Shown one piece after another: positions 9,032 through 18,159 of a DNA stretch of 64,000 nt. Below the pieces are notes generated by a model. It saw only the letters and a list, made by a program, of their open reading frames with translations. It had not been told where the DNA came from and searched no databases. A program made the translations under genes and the position numbers. How positions within the stretch are numbered: the first letter of the stretch is position 1; the number at the start of each line of letters is the position of its first letter. Origin of the DNA: Paenibacillus radicis (ex Xue et al. 2023) (GTDB lineage Bacteria; Bacillota; Bacilli; Paenibacillales; NBRC-103111); assembly GCF_024722015.1 (NCBI RefSeq), contig NZ_JANQBD010000018.1, forward strand, positions 62,001 to 126,000, read 5' to 3'.

Positions 9032-11503
9032 GTGAAGAGTGAAGGAAGCAAGGTTCATCTGATTGGTAATGCCCATTTGGATCCGGTATGGCTTTGGCGT
9101 TGGCAGGAGGGTTATGCGGAAATTAAAGCAACTTTTCGATCTGCGCTGGACCGATTGGAGGAGTTTCCGGATTTTGTATTTACATGCGCATGCGCGGCTT
9201 ATTACAAATGGGTAGAGGAAAATGCTCCCGAAATGTTCGCTGAAATCCGGCAGCGTGTTGCAGAGGGACGTTGGGTTATAACAGGAGGCTGGTGGATTCA
9301 GCCTGACTGCAATCTACCCTCCGGGGAGTCATTTGCCCGGCACGGATTATACGGTCAAAGGTACTTTCTGGAGAAGTTCGGCGTTATGGCTCGGGTAGGC
9401 TATAACGTGGATTCGTTTGGCCATCACGGCATGATGCCCCAGCTATTGAAACAGTGCGGGATGGATTATTACCTGTTTATGCGACCGGAAGCGCATGAAA
9501 AGCAGCTGCCGAGCGATTTGTTCTGGTGGGAATCAGAGGATGGCAGCCGTGTTATGACGTTCCGCCTGTCTGACAGCTATGGCAATTGGGCGGAGAACGG
9601 CTTGGAAGGTAAAATCACCAGGCACAAAGAGCGGGCGGAGGCGGACGGACATGCGTACATGTCTTTTTACGGTGTGGGCAATCATGGTGGAGGACCAACT
9701 GTTGCGAATCTTCGTTTGATCAAGGAAATAAGAGAACAGCACGGACTGGAGGCTATTCAGCTTAGCTCCCCCAATCGTTATTTTGAGGAAATGGTCCGGT
9801 TCAATCCTCCGGTTCCGGTCATTAAGGATGAAATGCAGAGGCATGCGGTAGGCTGCTATTCTACTCATTCAGAATCAAAGGCTAGCAACCGCAGGTCGGA
9901 GCATCGGCTTCTGAGCGCTGAGAAGTTCTCTTCCTATGCCAACCTGCTGCTTGGGCTGCCGTATCCGACGGAGCCGATAAAGCAGGCATGGGAAAACGTC
10001 ATGTTTAACCAGTTCCACGATATTATGGGTGGCTGCAGTATAAAGGAAGCCTTCGAGGATGTCCGTGAATTTTACGGCGAGGCGTTGAGTTTGGGGGCTA
10101 AATCATTAAATGCTGCGCTGCAAAAGCTCTCTTGGTCGATTGATACGATGAAGCCCGAGGTTAAATCGCTCAGCAAGGACAAGGATTGGCAGCTCTGGGA
10201 GCAGGATGACTTGGGGACTCCACTCGTCGTATTCAATCCATTATCCTGGGAAGTGGTGGCACCGCTTCATATCAATAGAAAGCTTGCAAGCGTAACGGAC
10301 GAATCCGGCGAGCCTTTGTCCATTCAGGAGGTGCGGGCATCCCGGACGAATGCCAAAGACAAGTGGGATACAATGATTACCGCTCGAATTCCTGCTTTTG
10401 GCTACCGTGTTTATTGGGTTTATCGCGATAAAGAGGCACAGCCGCCGGCACTAATCGGAGCGGTTCAAGTTGAAGCTTACGCCTTGGAGAATAATAAAAT
10501 CAGAATGGAGCTGGACCCGGAAACTGGTTATATTCAGCGTCTATTTGACAAAAACGCCAACAGGGATGTATTTAACGGCTCTGGGGCAGTACCAGTCGTA
10601 ATCAACGAGCTGCACAGCGATACATGGGGCCATGGGCTTTCACAGTATCGCGATGAAATCGGCCGATTCGCAGATGCTGAAGTGAAGGTTCTGGAAACCG
10701 GACCGCTCAGAGGCACGATTCGTGTAACCAGCCGCTACAAGGGTTCCGTATTGCGCCAGGATATAAGCTTGTCTCACGATTCTTCGGATATTCAAGTAAG
10801 GGTAAAGCTGGATTGGAGAGAACAGCATGCCATGCTGAAGCTTGCTTTTCCGGTAAATGTTGAGCAGCCTCGTGCAGTTTCGGAGATCCCATATGGCTTT
10901 ATCGAACGATCGGCAGTCGGAGATGAGGTTCCGGGGCAGCAGTGGGTGGATATATCCGGTATAGAAGCTCAATCCACATATGGAATGGCGCTGCTTAACG
11001 ATTCCAAATACAGCTACGACGTACTTGGCAATGAGCTGAGAATGACCGTAGTGCGCAGTCCGATATATGCGGATCATTTCGGTGAACGTGATGATCATGT
11101 TGAATATATGGATCAAGGGGTCCATGAATTTGCTTACACATTATCGCCTCATACAGGTGACTGGAGAGATAGCGGGATAGTACGGAAGGCTTACGAGCTT
11201 AATGTTCCGCTGCTGCAAATTTGGGAGACTTATCACAAAGGGATACTTCCTCAGGCTGCCGAGGGGATCATTATTTCCTCGAATCATGTTGTGGCTTCTG
11301 CTTTTAAACCGGCAGAGTCGGGGGATGGCTGGATTGTCCGCTGCTATGAAACATCGGGGAGGGAGACTGAAGCCGTTATTGCAGTACCTGCCCTGAAGCG
11401 GGAGTGGAGTTGTAAATTTGGTAAATGTGAAATCAAAACTTTTCTAATTCCCTCCGATCCGGAAGCTGCTGTTAAAGAGGTCAATTTTATCGAAATTGAA
11501 TAA
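9032..11503 (+). CDS. Alpha-mannosidase, GH38 family (complete)
   Basis: 823-residue GH38 enzyme hydrolysing terminal alpha-mannosyl linkages; no signal peptide, so cytoplasmic, acting on imported oligosaccharides. Zinc-site motif HLDPVWLWRW lies at about residue 15. GYNVDSFGHHGMMPQLL carries the Asp expected to be the nucleophile, and FNQFHDIMGGCSIKEAFED gives the second metal-site His/Asp. The remaining half is the family's beta-sandwich region. The frame opens at ATG 9008, but GTG 9032 is preferred because GGAGGGTG lies five bases before it and the family begins close to the HLD motif. It is the second GH38 gene of the locus. The SIS gene follows after 14 bases. Confidence 0.95.
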   Translation: MKSEGSKVHLIGNAHLDPVWLWRWQEGYAEIKATFRSALDRLEEFPDFVFTCACAAYYKWVEENAPEMFAEIRQRVAEGRWVITGGWWIQPDCNLPSGESFARHGLYGQRYFLEKFGVMARVGYNVDSFGHHGMMPQLLKQCGMDYYLFMRPEAHEKQLPSDLFWWESEDGSRVMTFRLSDSYGNWAENGLEGKITRHKERAEADGHAYMSFYGVGNHGGGPTVANLRLIKEIREQHGLEAIQLSSPNRYFEEMVRFNPPVPVIKDEMQRHAVGCYSTHSESKASNRRSEHRLLSAEKFSSYANLLLGLPYPTEPIKQAWENVMFNQFHDIMGGCSIKEAFEDVREFYGEALSLGAKSLNAALQKLSWSIDTMKPEVKSLSKDKDWQLWEQDDLGTPLVVFNPLSWEVVAPLHINRKLASVTDESGEPLSIQEVRASRTNAKDKWDTMITARIPAFGYRVYWVYRDKEAQPPALIGAVQVEAYALENNKIRMELDPETGYIQRLFDKNANRDVFNGSGAVPVVINELHSDTWGHGLSQYRDEIGRFADAEVKVLETGPLRGTIRVTSRYKGSVLRQDISLSHDSSDIQVRVKLDWREQHAMLKLAFPVNVEQPRAVSEIPYGFIERSAVGDEVPGQQWVDISGIEAQSTYGMALLNDSKYSYDVLGNELRMTVVRSPIYADHFGERDDHVEYMDQGVHEFAYTLSPHTGDWRDSGIVRKAYELNVPLLQIWETYHKGILPQAAEGIIISSNHVVASAFKPAESGDGWIVRCYETSGRETEAVIAVPALKREWSCKFGKCEIKTFLIPSDPEAAVKEVNFIEIE

Positions 11504-11517
11504 AGGAGCTTAAAGCT

Positions 11518-12153
11518 ATGAACCCAACTCTCAGCGCTATGTGTGATAAATACCCTGAACTAACGGTATGCATTCCCGATATGGAAAAGGCTATTACCCT
11601 GTTGAAAAGCGCCTTTCACTCAGATGGGAAGCTGCTTCTGTGCGGCAATGGAGGAAGCGCTTCCGATAGCGAGCATATTGTAGGAGAGCTGATGAAAGGC
11701 TTTCGATCTCCAAGGCTGTTGAACGATGAAGATAGGGAGCCGTTCCTTCAGCAGTTCCCGGAGGAAGGTAACTTTCTCGCAGGCCATCTGCAAGGGGCTC
11801 TTCCTGCGATCTCCTTAGTAAGCCACACAGCTCTTGCTAATGCGTATGCCAATGATGTTTCCTCTGAAATGGTGTTTGCCCAACAAGTGTACGGTTACGG
11901 AAGGACGAATGATATATTGCTCGGAATCAGCACATCGGGCAATTCACTCAACGTAATAAGGGCTGTGCAGGTGGCCAAGGTGCGCGGGCTGCAAACCATT
12001 GGACTTACTGGCAGAAGCGGAGGCCGAATGGCAGCATTATGCGATGTAACTATCCGTGTACCATGGGATTTAACCCCGGATATACAAGAGCGTCATCTGC
12101 CCATATATCATGCTTTGTGCATCGTGCTGGAGGAGGAGTTCTTCCCTTCATGA
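11518..12153 (+). CDS. SIS-domain phosphosugar isomerase, GmhA-like
   Basis: 211-residue single SIS domain. LLLCGNGGSASDSEHIVGEL is the phosphosugar-binding segment characteristic of GmhA (sedoheptulose-7-phosphate isomerase) and related proteins, and the second SIS motif ILLGISTSGNSLNVI is present. The insert MKGFRSPRLLNDEDREPFLQQ between them is longer than in a minimal SIS domain. Heptose-containing lipopolysaccharide is not expected in a Firmicute, and the gene sits in a mannosidase/importer operon, so it more likely isomerises a phosphorylated sugar from catabolism. Its stop codon overlaps the ROK kinase start (ATGA), indicating translational coupling. Confidence 0.87.
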   Translation: MNPTLSAMCDKYPELTVCIPDMEKAITLLKSAFHSDGKLLLCGNGGSASDSEHIVGELMKGFRSPRLLNDEDREPFLQQFPEEGNFLAGHLQGALPAISLVSHTALANAYANDVSSEMVFAQQVYGYGRTNDILLGISTSGNSLNVIRAVQVAKVRGLQTIGLTGRSGGRMAALCDVTIRVPWDLTPDIQERHLPIYHALCIVLEEEFFPS

Positions 12154-13118
12154 CACTTCTAGCGGGAATCGATATAGGGGGCACCAAATGCGCTGTAAGC
12201 TTGGGAATTCAAGATGGTGATCAGGTACAGATCATAGCCAAACGCAGATTTCTCACCTTAGGTTCTCCGGTTTCTACAATAGAGAGGCTGTTGAATGATC
12301 TGGAAGAGCTGCTGCAGGAGCATGTGACGGTAGGTCCGCTCGCGGCAATAGGAATTAGCTGCGGCGGGCCGCTTAACAGCAAAGCCGGATTAATCTTGTC
12401 ACCTCCCAATTTGCCGGGGTGGTCGCGGGTTGATATCGTTCGACCTTTTCGTGAACGGTTCAGAGTTCCCGTTGCGCTGCAAAACGATGCCAACGCATGC
12501 GCTCTGGCGGAATGGCAGTGGGGAGCAGGCCGCGGCAGCCGCAATATGATCTTTCTGACCTTCGGTACAGGGATGGGCGCCGGATTAATATTGGATGGCA
12601 GGCTGTATTCAGGTGCGTCCGATATGGCTGGAGAAGTAGGCCACATCCGGCTGGAGCCGGCAGGACCGATGGGATATGGAAAGCTTGGCTCCTTTGAAGG
12701 CTTTTGCAGTGGGGGAGGTATTGCCGAGCTTGGAAAGATGATGGCAGAGAAGATGTTTGATGAAGGGAAGGCCCCATCCTTTTGTCACACGCCTGATGAT
12801 ATTGACGCTATTTCTGCAGAAGCAATCGGTGAGGCCGCACAGAGGGGGGAGATCGATGCGCTGCTTATTTTCCAGGAGGTTGCCTATAATTTAGGCAGAG
12901 GGCTAGCCATATTGATCGATATTTTAAACCCTGATTGTATCGTTATCGGCAGCATATATGGAAAACAGCAGGCTATTATCGAGCCTATCCTATGGGAGGA
13001 GCTGCACTGTGAAGCACTGCCTCATTCCTTGGCTGTCTGCAAGGTGCTGCCTTCCGGACTGAAAGATAATGTTGGGGATTACGCCGGGTTGTCTGTAGCG
13101 ATGCATCAGCTGATTTAA
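12150..13118 (+). CDS. ROK-family sugar kinase lacking the usual Cys cluster
   Basis: 322-residue ROK (repressor, ORF, kinase) protein without a DNA-binding domain, hence a kinase of glucose/mannose/fructose/N-acyl-sugar type. The phosphate loop reads GIDIGGTKCAVSLG, the catalytic Asp lies in QNDANACALAEW, and GEVGHIRLEP holds the zinc-site His. The normal CXCGXXGCXE zinc signature is replaced by MGYGKLGSFE, so the three Cys ligands are gone. The frame extends upstream to 12039, but ATG 12150 has AGGAGGAG upstream and overlaps the preceding stop, so it is chosen. It probably phosphorylates a monosaccharide released by the GH38 enzymes. Confidence 0.9.
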   Translation: MTLLAGIDIGGTKCAVSLGIQDGDQVQIIAKRRFLTLGSPVSTIERLLNDLEELLQEHVTVGPLAAIGISCGGPLNSKAGLILSPPNLPGWSRVDIVRPFRERFRVPVALQNDANACALAEWQWGAGRGSRNMIFLTFGTGMGAGLILDGRLYSGASDMAGEVGHIRLEPAGPMGYGKLGSFEGFCSGGGIAELGKMMAEKMFDEGKAPSFCHTPDDIDAISAEAIGEAAQRGEIDALLIFQEVAYNLGRGLAILIDILNPDCIVIGSIYGKQQAIIEPILWEELHCEALPHSLAVCKVLPSGLKDNVGDYAGLSVAMHQLI

Positions 13119-13198
13119 TAAGGGGCTCATACATGATTTTGATGAATCGAAGAGTTATTTTCCACAACAAAAAATAATGTGAGAAAGGGGCATTTACG

Positions 13199-14116
13199 AT
13201 GGGAAAAACAATTGTTGGCGGCGTATGGCCGACCATGCTGACACCATTCACGGAAACAGGCGCATTGGATGAACATAGCTTGGAACAGGTTGTTGACTGG
13301 TATATAGATCAAGGCGTTCATGGTCTGTTTGCCGTGTGCAACTCAAGTGAAATGTTTAAGCTAAGCCTAGAAGAGCGAGTAAGAGTAGCTGAAATTACAG
13401 TTCGGAGGGCTGACGGACGTGTACCTGTTATCGCATCCGGCCATATCTCGGAGCATATGGAGGACCAGATTGAAGAAATTACCCGCATATCTGCGACAGG
13501 GATCGATGCGTTCGTCCTTTTGAGCAACCGTCCTGCAGCTGTGAATGAATCCGAGGATATTTGGAAAGGCAATGTAGAACGATTATTAGAGGCTGTCCCT
13601 GATGTGCCTTTTGGTCTGTATGAATGTCCGGTTCCGTATAAAAGGCTGATGAATCCCGCGTTATTGCAATGGTGCGAATCTACAGGACGGTTTCTGTTTC
13701 TAAAGGATACATGCTGCAATTTGGATGAAATAGGGGCGAGACTGGAGGCTTTGAGAGGAACCGGTCTGCAGCTATTTAACGCCAATGCGGCCATGCTCCT
13801 TGAATCTCTTAAGCTCGGAGCGGCAGGCTTCAGCGGCATAATGTCCAACCATCATCCAGCCTTGTACGTATGGTTATTAGAAAATTGGCGGACGCAGCCG
13901 GAAGCAGCAGAGAGGGTACAAAACTTTCTGGGTATAGCATCAGGCATGGAGGGACTCTATTACCCTGTAGATGCGAAATACAGCATGCAGCTTGCCGGAC
14001 TTCCTCTGACATTGACTACCCGTGTTAAGGATGCAGCAGGATTTCAGCCTCATCAACGAATAATAGTGGAACAATTAAAGAAATACTCGGATGAGCTTCT
14101 TAAAGAATTGTTGTAG
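13199..14116 (+). CDS. DapA/NanA-superfamily aldolase (Schiff-base lyase), substrate unknown
   Basis: 305-residue TIM-barrel protein of the dihydrodipicolinate synthase/N-acetylneuraminate lyase superfamily. The Schiff-base Lys is in FLFLKDTCCN (about residue 160), and the partner Tyr in FGLYECPVPYKR. The carboxylate-binding motif, usually GTTGE or GSTGE, reads CNSSE here, so it is unlikely to be true DapA or NanA and belongs to a diverged subgroup. The ATG follows GAAAGGGG eight bases upstream. It is the last gene of the mannosidase locus, followed by a terminator. Family enzymes cleave or form 2-keto-acids with pyruvate; which one here cannot be read from sequence. Confidence 0.85.
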   Translation: MGKTIVGGVWPTMLTPFTETGALDEHSLEQVVDWYIDQGVHGLFAVCNSSEMFKLSLEERVRVAEITVRRADGRVPVIASGHISEHMEDQIEEITRISATGIDAFVLLSNRPAAVNESEDIWKGNVERLLEAVPDVPFGLYECPVPYKRLMNPALLQWCESTGRFLFLKDTCCNLDEIGARLEALRGTGLQLFNANAAMLLESLKLGAAGFSGIMSNHHPALYVWLLENWRTQPEAAERVQNFLGIASGMEGLYYPVDAKYSMQLAGLPLTLTTRVKDAAGFQPHQRIIVEQLKKYSDELLKELL

Positions 14117-14149
14117 AAAAATGTAGCATTTTTATAAATGAAACCATGG

Positions 14150-14190
14150 CAGCCTCCATTCCACTAAACAGTGGACATGGGGGCTTCTTT
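14150..14190 (+). terminator. Rho-independent terminator ending the mannosidase locus
   Basis: GCCTCCATTCCACT pairs with AGTGGACATGGGGGC around an AAAC loop, with one G-T pair and one mismatch, followed by TTCTTTATT. It lies 34 bases after the aldolase stop. Confidence 0.75.
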
Positions 14191-14350
14191 ATTGATTAAA
14201 GATTTGACTAATAATTAATATCTTGCAGCTATTCAGCCGCAATCTTATGCTGTAACATGGAAATATCTGTTTGAATTTTCGAGTTATTTCTACATAAAAA
14301 TCGCTTTGAGCTTGCAAGCGATAATCAAGATTTTGCCAAGGAGGCATCCT

Positions 14351-16948
14351 ATGGACCGAACCCGCAAACAGCGTTCTTTTACAAAAGAGCTGCTCATCTG
14401 GACTATTCTGCTTATTGTAGTGCCGTTGGTCGCTATATCTTTTTATTTCTATGAGCATGAGATGTCGGGCTGGAGGCAGATTGAGCAGGAGAAATCAGCA
14501 TTAACCAATGAGGCTGCGCAAAAATCAGTGGCAAGGCTAGGGGATACGATCCTGGGTGTAACGATCACGAATGGATACTGGGGTGATAACCGGCAGGCGG
14601 TTCTAGACTCCGACCAAGCTTGGCTTGATAAAAATATTAAGGACATGCCTGGAGTGGTGCCTGATGTTGATTTTGTTGCCGAAACGGATCTTTCAGGCAA
14701 AGTGCTTGTCCAATCGGGGGATATAGCAGAGTTTCAAGACTATATCAGGCTTCCGTTTATTCTCGAGCAATTTCATAAGCAGCGTAAATTTACGGGTCTC
14801 GTTAACACTTCCAAAGGCATTGCCGTAATAGCAGTATCTCAAGTTACGGGTGATTTGGGGAAGGAAGCCCCAGTGGGGTTATTGATCACTGGCAGACTGC
14901 TTACTAACGAGATTATTCAAGGATTGAAGGATACCTTGCAAACGGACATCGGTTTGTTGCTCGGGTCCGGTCAATTTTTATCATCTAGCGAGGCGCTAAA
15001 GGCTGATCAGCTTAAGCCTTTTTTGAACGCAGGCTCGGGAGAAGACGCGAAGCCATTCAAGCTGGAGCGCCGTAGTCAGGTCTTTGTTGCGGAAGCAGCA
15101 GCACCGCTGCTTGATATGTCAGGCGAAGCGATCGGCGTAATCTATACGGAGATGCCGACTCGTTCGACTACCGAGGCCGCAGATGGTTTGCGGACGTTGG
15201 GATTTTATGCGCTTGGCATTATGCTGCTGTTATTCGTACTTGTTGTTACGCTAATCCGGCACAGGATCATACTTCCGCTTCGTCATTTTACAGCAACGTT
15301 GGAAGAAGTAGCAGCGGGCAAGCAGGTTCACGCTATACCTAAGCATGTGCAGCAAGCCGAGGCGCAAATTGTGAGCGCTATTCACCAGATCAGGGAATGG
15401 AATCAAGTGCTGGAGCGCACCGTGGAGCAGCGCACTTCCGCAATTCGCCATTTGCTTGATAATGCAGGGCAAGGGTTTATGTCAATAAGCACCAACTTGT
15501 CAATGCTAGGGGAATACAGTGTGGAATGCACACGTATATTCGCTCGCGATATTGCTGGTGTTCGGCTGTCGGAGTTGTTTTATCCTGAAGATGGACAGGA
15601 AAGGGAGCTGCTCGATTCGGTCTTGAGTGAATTTTTCCAGGAGCAGGAGGATTGGAAGAAGGAATTGTTTTTCTCCTTACTACCGGAGGAAATCCAGATA
15701 AACGGGATGATTGTTAAGGTTGAATACAAGTACTTACCGGATACGGATTCAGGAAAGCTGCATTTTAGTGGGCCATCTAATGAAGTTATTATGGTAATGC
15801 TGACTGATATTACGAGTACACGCCAGCTTGAGTACCAAATGAGTCGTGAGCGTAAGATGCTGAAGATGGTCGTTCATACGGTCACCCATCCTGAGGATTA
15901 TGCCCAGATCATGCACAGCTTTGAAGCTTTCCATACTACTGAGCTTGCGGAGCTGGCAATAGGAGCCCAGTCGGTTGAAGAGAAGCTGCTGTCGATGTAC
16001 AAATCCGTACATACGATGAAGGGAAGCTTTGCACTGCTGCAATTTATTCATATAGTGCCGCTATTTCATGAACTGGAGAATCAACTGATGGAGCTGCTGG
16101 AACAAGAAGAAAAGCCTACTTCCAAGGAGTTCGCAGACTTTGTCGGCTCGCTGGATTTGGCAGTGTGGCTTGAGCAGGATCAAGCGATGCTCCGGCAGGT
16201 ACTAGGGGCAACCTTCACTGATATGGGGACGGAATATGAAGTGAAGCTGACCAAAGTGCAATGGCGTATTCTGGAGCAGGTGCTGGAATCGAAGCTGACG
16301 GATCCGGAGGACAGGAAGTGGCTTGCCGAGCTTAAACAATGGCGGTACAAACCGATCAAAGCTTACATAAAGCATTATCCTGTATACTTAGCAGAGCTGG
16401 CAGACAGAAACGGGCTGCTGCTTCAGCCAGTCGAGTTGAAGGGAGGCGACAATCCTGTTGACCCGGAACGGTTGAGCGGATGGGCGCAATCACTGATACA
16501 TATTATCCGCAATATCGTTGTACACGGAATTGAACCACCAGAGGAGCGGATTGAGCAAGGCAAGGATGAATATGCAACGGTTTCTTTTTCTGTTGAGAGC
16601 AGTAAGGATGAGCTGGTAGTGACCATAGCTGATGATGGAAGAGGTATTAATCTGGAAGCGGTTCGGTCAAAAGCGGAGCGCCAAGGACTATGGCCGGCAA
16701 GTGCGTCTGGAGGTACAGCTAAGGCCGCCGATGCAATGACAGAAGATGAGATCGCACAGCTGATTTTCATGGAGCAAGTGTCCACTACACATGAGGTGAC
16801 GGAGTGGTCGGGGCGTGGTATCGGATTATCTGCCGTTAAGGCGGAAACAGAAAAGCTCGGGGGTACCATTAGGGTAGACACGACCCCTGGGGTTGGGACA
16901 TCCTTCATTATTAAACTGCCTTACCATGAGGGGGCTGCGGAGAGGTAG
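14351..16948 (+). CDS. CHASE4-type sensor kinase with CheA-like Hpt and ATPase domains
   Basis: 865-residue membrane kinase. Order: membrane segment (about 12-35); extracellular CHASE4-like sensor (about 40-270); second membrane segment (about 285-310); HAMP-like linker; PAS-like domain beginning LLDNAGQGFMSIS; histidine phosphotransfer helix bundle with VHTMKGSFALLQF; and a CheA-type ATPase with HIIRNIVVHGIE, IADDGRGINLEAV and GRGIGLSAVKAE. The CheW-like domain of true CheA is absent. ATG 14351 has AAGGAGG at 14337-14343; the frame opens earlier, at 14306. CheX and CheY genes follow within 32 bases, so the His-phosphate probably passes to that CheY. No chemoreceptor or methylation genes are present, so it is likely a self-sensing pathway rather than standard chemotaxis. 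Confidence 0.88.
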   Translation: MDRTRKQRSFTKELLIWTILLIVVPLVAISFYFYEHEMSGWRQIEQEKSALTNEAAQKSVARLGDTILGVTITNGYWGDNRQAVLDSDQAWLDKNIKDMPGVVPDVDFVAETDLSGKVLVQSGDIAEFQDYIRLPFILEQFHKQRKFTGLVNTSKGIAVIAVSQVTGDLGKEAPVGLLITGRLLTNEIIQGLKDTLQTDIGLLLGSGQFLSSSEALKADQLKPFLNAGSGEDAKPFKLERRSQVFVAEAAAPLLDMSGEAIGVIYTEMPTRSTTEAADGLRTLGFYALGIMLLLFVLVVTLIRHRIILPLRHFTATLEEVAAGKQVHAIPKHVQQAEAQIVSAIHQIREWNQVLERTVEQRTSAIRHLLDNAGQGFMSISTNLSMLGEYSVECTRIFARDIAGVRLSELFYPEDGQERELLDSVLSEFFQEQEDWKKELFFSLLPEEIQINGMIVKVEYKYLPDTDSGKLHFSGPSNEVIMVMLTDITSTRQLEYQMSRERKMLKMVVHTVTHPEDYAQIMHSFEAFHTTELAELAIGAQSVEEKLLSMYKSVHTMKGSFALLQFIHIVPLFHELENQLMELLEQEEKPTSKEFADFVGSLDLAVWLEQDQAMLRQVLGATFTDMGTEYEVKLTKVQWRILEQVLESKLTDPEDRKWLAELKQWRYKPIKAYIKHYPVYLAELADRNGLLLQPVELKGGDNPVDPERLSGWAQSLIHIIRNIVVHGIEPPEERIEQGKDEYATVSFSVESSKDELVVTIADDGRGINLEAVRSKAERQGLWPASASGGTAKAADAMTEDEIAQLIFMEQVSTTHEVTEWSGRGIGLSAVKAETEKLGGTIRVDTTPGVGTSFIIKLPYHEGAAER

Positions 16949-16955
16949 GTTAACT

Positions 16956-17456
16956 ATGCATCCCGATAAAGAATACTTCCAAGCTATCGTTGATAATGCG
17001 GTCTGCTATTTTAGCAAGTTGGGGATTCAAGCTGTTGAGCGGGCAGAGGATCACCATGACAGCGACTGCTTATATTTAGAGGATATAACGGCATTTATCC
17101 AAATTAGCGGTGTTGTAGAGGGCGGCTTGCTCGTAACGGTAGATGACAGCTTGTCATTGGTGCTAGCCCACCATTACATGCTGGAGGAAATCACGGATGA
17201 AGAAGCTTCCCAATGTGCAGTTGAGGTTATAGCTGAAATTGCTAATGTTATCACCGGCAATGCTTTGACAGAGCGCCCGGATCGTGATATTTTTTTAGGA
17301 ACACCCTTGATGATTGTTACCAAACGCGCGGAGATGCGGTCCAAATGCAATCGACTGCTTGTTCAGCCTTTTACTACGGAAGCCGGCACATTTAAGTGCA
17401 TTTACATACCCACCGAAAATAAGTCGGAATTAGCGAGCATTTTCGCCGGTACCTAA
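16956..17456 (+). CDS. cheX: CheX-family phosphatase
   Basis: 166-residue protein of the CheC/CheX/FliY phosphatase family, which dephosphorylates CheY-P. The signature ECxxN-like core is seen in AVEVIAEIANVITGNALTE (Glu and Asn separated by two residues, then GNA), with a downstream Pro in LGTPLMIV. The frame extends upstream to 16893; ATG 16956, seven bases after the kinase stop and preceded by GAGAGGTAGG, is preferred. Its place between a CheA-like kinase and a single-domain CheY supports a phosphatase role acting on that CheY. Confidence 0.85.
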   Translation: MHPDKEYFQAIVDNAVCYFSKLGIQAVERAEDHHDSDCLYLEDITAFIQISGVVEGGLLVTVDDSLSLVLAHHYMLEEITDEEASQCAVEVIAEIANVITGNALTERPDRDIFLGTPLMIVTKRAEMRSKCNRLLVQPFTTEAGTFKCIYIPTENKSELASIFAGT

Positions 17457-17480
17457 TTAATGTCTGGAGGTTAAACAGTT

Positions 17481-17846
17481 GTGGCAACAATAATGATAGT
17501 GGACGATTCAGCGGTTATGCGCAAAAATATAAAGGTCATCTTGGAGCGGGGCGGACATGAGATTGTTGCGGAAGCATCCGATGGCAGGGAAGTATTGACC
17601 CGTTATATTAACCATAGGCCAGATTTGGTAACGATGGATATCAGTATGGTGAATGTAGATGGAATTGAGGCGCTGCAAACGTTAATTCGTTCGTTCCCTA
17701 CTGCCAAGGTTGTAATGATTAGTGCTTTGGGTCAAAAGCAGCAAGTTTTGGAGGCTATCAAAAGCGGTGCTAAATCCTACATCGTAAAGCCGTTCGAAGC
17801 GGAGAAAATGCTTCAAATCATTGGAAAAGTTTTATTGGCACCCTGA
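17481..17846 (+). CDS. Single-domain response regulator, CheY-like
   Basis: 121-residue receiver domain with no output domain. The acidic pair is Asp8-Asp9 (MIVDDSAVMRK), the phosphoacceptor Asp53 (VTMDISMV), the switch residue Ser81 (MISALG) and Lys103 (YIVKPF). The GTG start at 17481 has TGGAGG ten bases upstream. It is the last gene of the CheA-like/CheX/CheY operon and is followed by a strong terminator. Its output must be through protein contact; the partner (flagellar motor or other) is not visible here. Confidence 0.93.
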   Translation: MATIMIVDDSAVMRKNIKVILERGGHEIVAEASDGREVLTRYINHRPDLVTMDISMVNVDGIEALQTLIRSFPTAKVVMISALGQKQQVLEAIKSGAKSYIVKPFEAEKMLQIIGKVLLAP

Positions 17847-17879
17847 TTCTGCCTGAACTTATTCATTATTTTAAATTCG

Positions 17880-17928
17880 AACAATCCTTCGTTATAAGGC
17901 AGCTGCCTATGGCGAGAGATTGTTTTTT
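17880..17928 (+). terminator. Strong rho-independent terminator after cheY-like gene
   Basis: Outer arms AACAATC and GATTGTT enclose a second helix TATAAGGCAG/CTGCCTAT, followed by TTTTTT. It ends the sensor-CheX-CheY operon. Confidence 0.88.
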
Positions 17929-18159
17929 TATTAAGAAATGGATATTTAAGGGGTATAAGAAAAATATGCCTAAAAGATACAAATGAATCACCCAAAGGGC
18001 TTCGATCAGATGCTTTTCCCAGGAATGAAGAATGAGCGAGCAGCCACCTTATTTGGACTAGAGTTACATTAGAGCTTGAGATCTTTTAAAATGCCATGGG
18101 CGAGGGAGTTCGATATGGATAGCGGCGAAGCTGCGCTGCTACGATCCCTGAAAAATTTG

